A stretch of DNA of 6,745 nucleotides. Source: Clostridia bacterium (GTDB lineage Bacteria > Bacillota > Clostridia > Oscillospirales > Acutalibacteraceae). Numbering within the stretch: the stretch's first letter is position 1; every line of letters starts with the position of its first letter. The notes under the pieces were generated by a model. It made no database searches and had not been told where the DNA came from. It was given only the letters and a program-made list of their open reading frames with translations. A program made the position numbers and the translations under genes. Positions 6,195 to 6,745 of the stretch are shown here, piece after piece. The DNA lies in contig CAAFIS010000317.1 of NCBI GenBank assembly GCA_900763035.1, positions 1 to 6,745 of the forward strand. The letters run 5' to 3'.

Positions 6195-6745
6195 ATGTCC
6201 GTGAAGATCCTGGTCATCAATGCGGGCAGCTCGTCGCTGAAATACCAGCTGTTCGAGATGCCGCAGGGCAAAGTGCTGGCCAAAGGATTGTGCGACTGCA
6301 TCGGGATCGAGGGCAGCAGCATCACGCACAAACGTCCCGGCAAGGACAGCTACAAAGAGAGCGTCGACCTGCCGGATCATGAAACGGCGCTGGCGATGGT
6401 GCTGCGCCTGCTGACGGATCCCGAGCTCGGCGTGATCGGCGACATCGCCGAGATCGACGCGGTCGGCCACCGCATCGCCCACGGCGGCGAGCGGCTGTGC
6501 CGCTCCTGCCTGATCGACGATGAGGTCATCGCCTATCTCGAGCAGATCGTGCCGATCAATCCGCTGCACGGTCCGCCCGCCATCGCGGGGATGCGCGGCT
6601 GCCGCAAGCTGATGCCGGATGTGCCTATGGTCGGCGTGTTCGACACGTCGTTCCACTCCACGATGCCGGACTATGCTTACATCTATCCGCTGCCGTACGA
6701 ATTGTACGAGCAAAAAAAGATCCGCCGTTACGGCTTCCACGGCAC
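6195..6745 (+). CDS. ackA: acetate kinase, 3' end beyond the window
   Basis: Acetate kinase interconverts acetyl phosphate plus ADP with acetate plus ATP, the ATP-yielding step of acetate fermentation. The 183 codons present show KILVINAGSSSLKYQLF (4-20), GHRIAHGGE (91-99), the catalytic-region FDTSFH (149-154) and RYGFHG at the break. They represent a little under half of the usual roughly 400 residues. ATG at 6195 is annotated, but GTG at 6201 is the better biological candidate: AAGGAAGG (6187-6194) is 6 nt from it and only touches the ATG. With the GTG start the protein begins MKILVINAG, and Asn7, Arg91, Asp148 and His180 fall at the positions known from the Methanosarcina enzyme. The gene lies 28 nt after the kinase with no terminator between, so they are probably co-transcribed. 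Confidence 0.95.
   Translation, partial: MSVKILVINAGSSSLKYQLFEMPQGKVLAKGLCDCIGIEGSSITHKRPGKDSYKESVDLPDHETALAMVLRLLTDPELGVIGDIAEIDAVGHRIAHGGERLCRSCLIDDEVIAYLEQIVPINPLHGPPAIAGMRGCRKLMPDVPMVGVFDTSFHSTMPDYAYIYPLPYELYEQKKIRRYGFHG

Noticed and set aside
6711..6719. Run of seven A in ackA as a programmed slippage site
   Set aside because: It encodes ordinary Gln-Lys-Lys in a conserved frame that continues into RYGFHG. No stimulatory structure is visible.

Overview
The window is GC-rich bacterial chromosome with strong AGGAGG-type ribosome binding sites and sigma-A promoters, several of them with an extended -10. That pattern, and the gene content (own-promoter rplS, a CPBP protease, a MGDG-synthase-type glycosyltransferase, a DeoR repressor, a rhamnulokinase and acetate kinase), fits a high-GC anaerobic Firmicute, perhaps of the Ruminococcaceae/Oscillospiraceae. 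The lineage is inferred from style and was not tested by alignment.

Layout. Positions 1-318 (minus) hold the 5' 106 codons of rplS, ribosomal protein L19, behind a near-consensus promoter and a structured leader of about 130 nt. A divergent promoter at 578-606 drives a plus-strand cluster of three genes: a CPBP-family intramembrane protease (685-1713), the tRNA adenosine deaminase tadA (1734-2312) and a GT28/MGDG-synthase-like glycosyltransferase (2260-3486). The last two overlap by 53 nt. The end of the cluster carries three direct copies of a 20-bp GC-rich core; the first copy encodes the glycosyltransferase C-terminus and its stop codon. A small hairpin, a perfect 16-bp palindrome and a strong, probably bidirectional terminator follow.

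The second half is a carbohydrate locus. A DeoR-family repressor (3745-4479, minus) is divergent from a rhamnulokinase-like FGGY kinase (4703-6166, plus), which is followed after 28 nt by acetate kinase ackA (6195 to the window edge, incomplete). The 223-bp divergent region holds a promoter in each direction and several inverted repeats. One of these, an 11-bp-arm repeat, overlaps the -35 and spacer of the kinase promoter and looks like an operator, although its shape also resembles a terminator. The likely logic is that the DeoR protein senses a sugar phosphate and represses the kinase-ackA unit and perhaps itself.

The genes belong to known families. I found no CRISPR array, insertion sequence, tRNA or clearly new system. 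The most notable items are non-coding: the rplS leader, the direct repeats with the nearby palindrome, and the operator-like repeat before the kinase.
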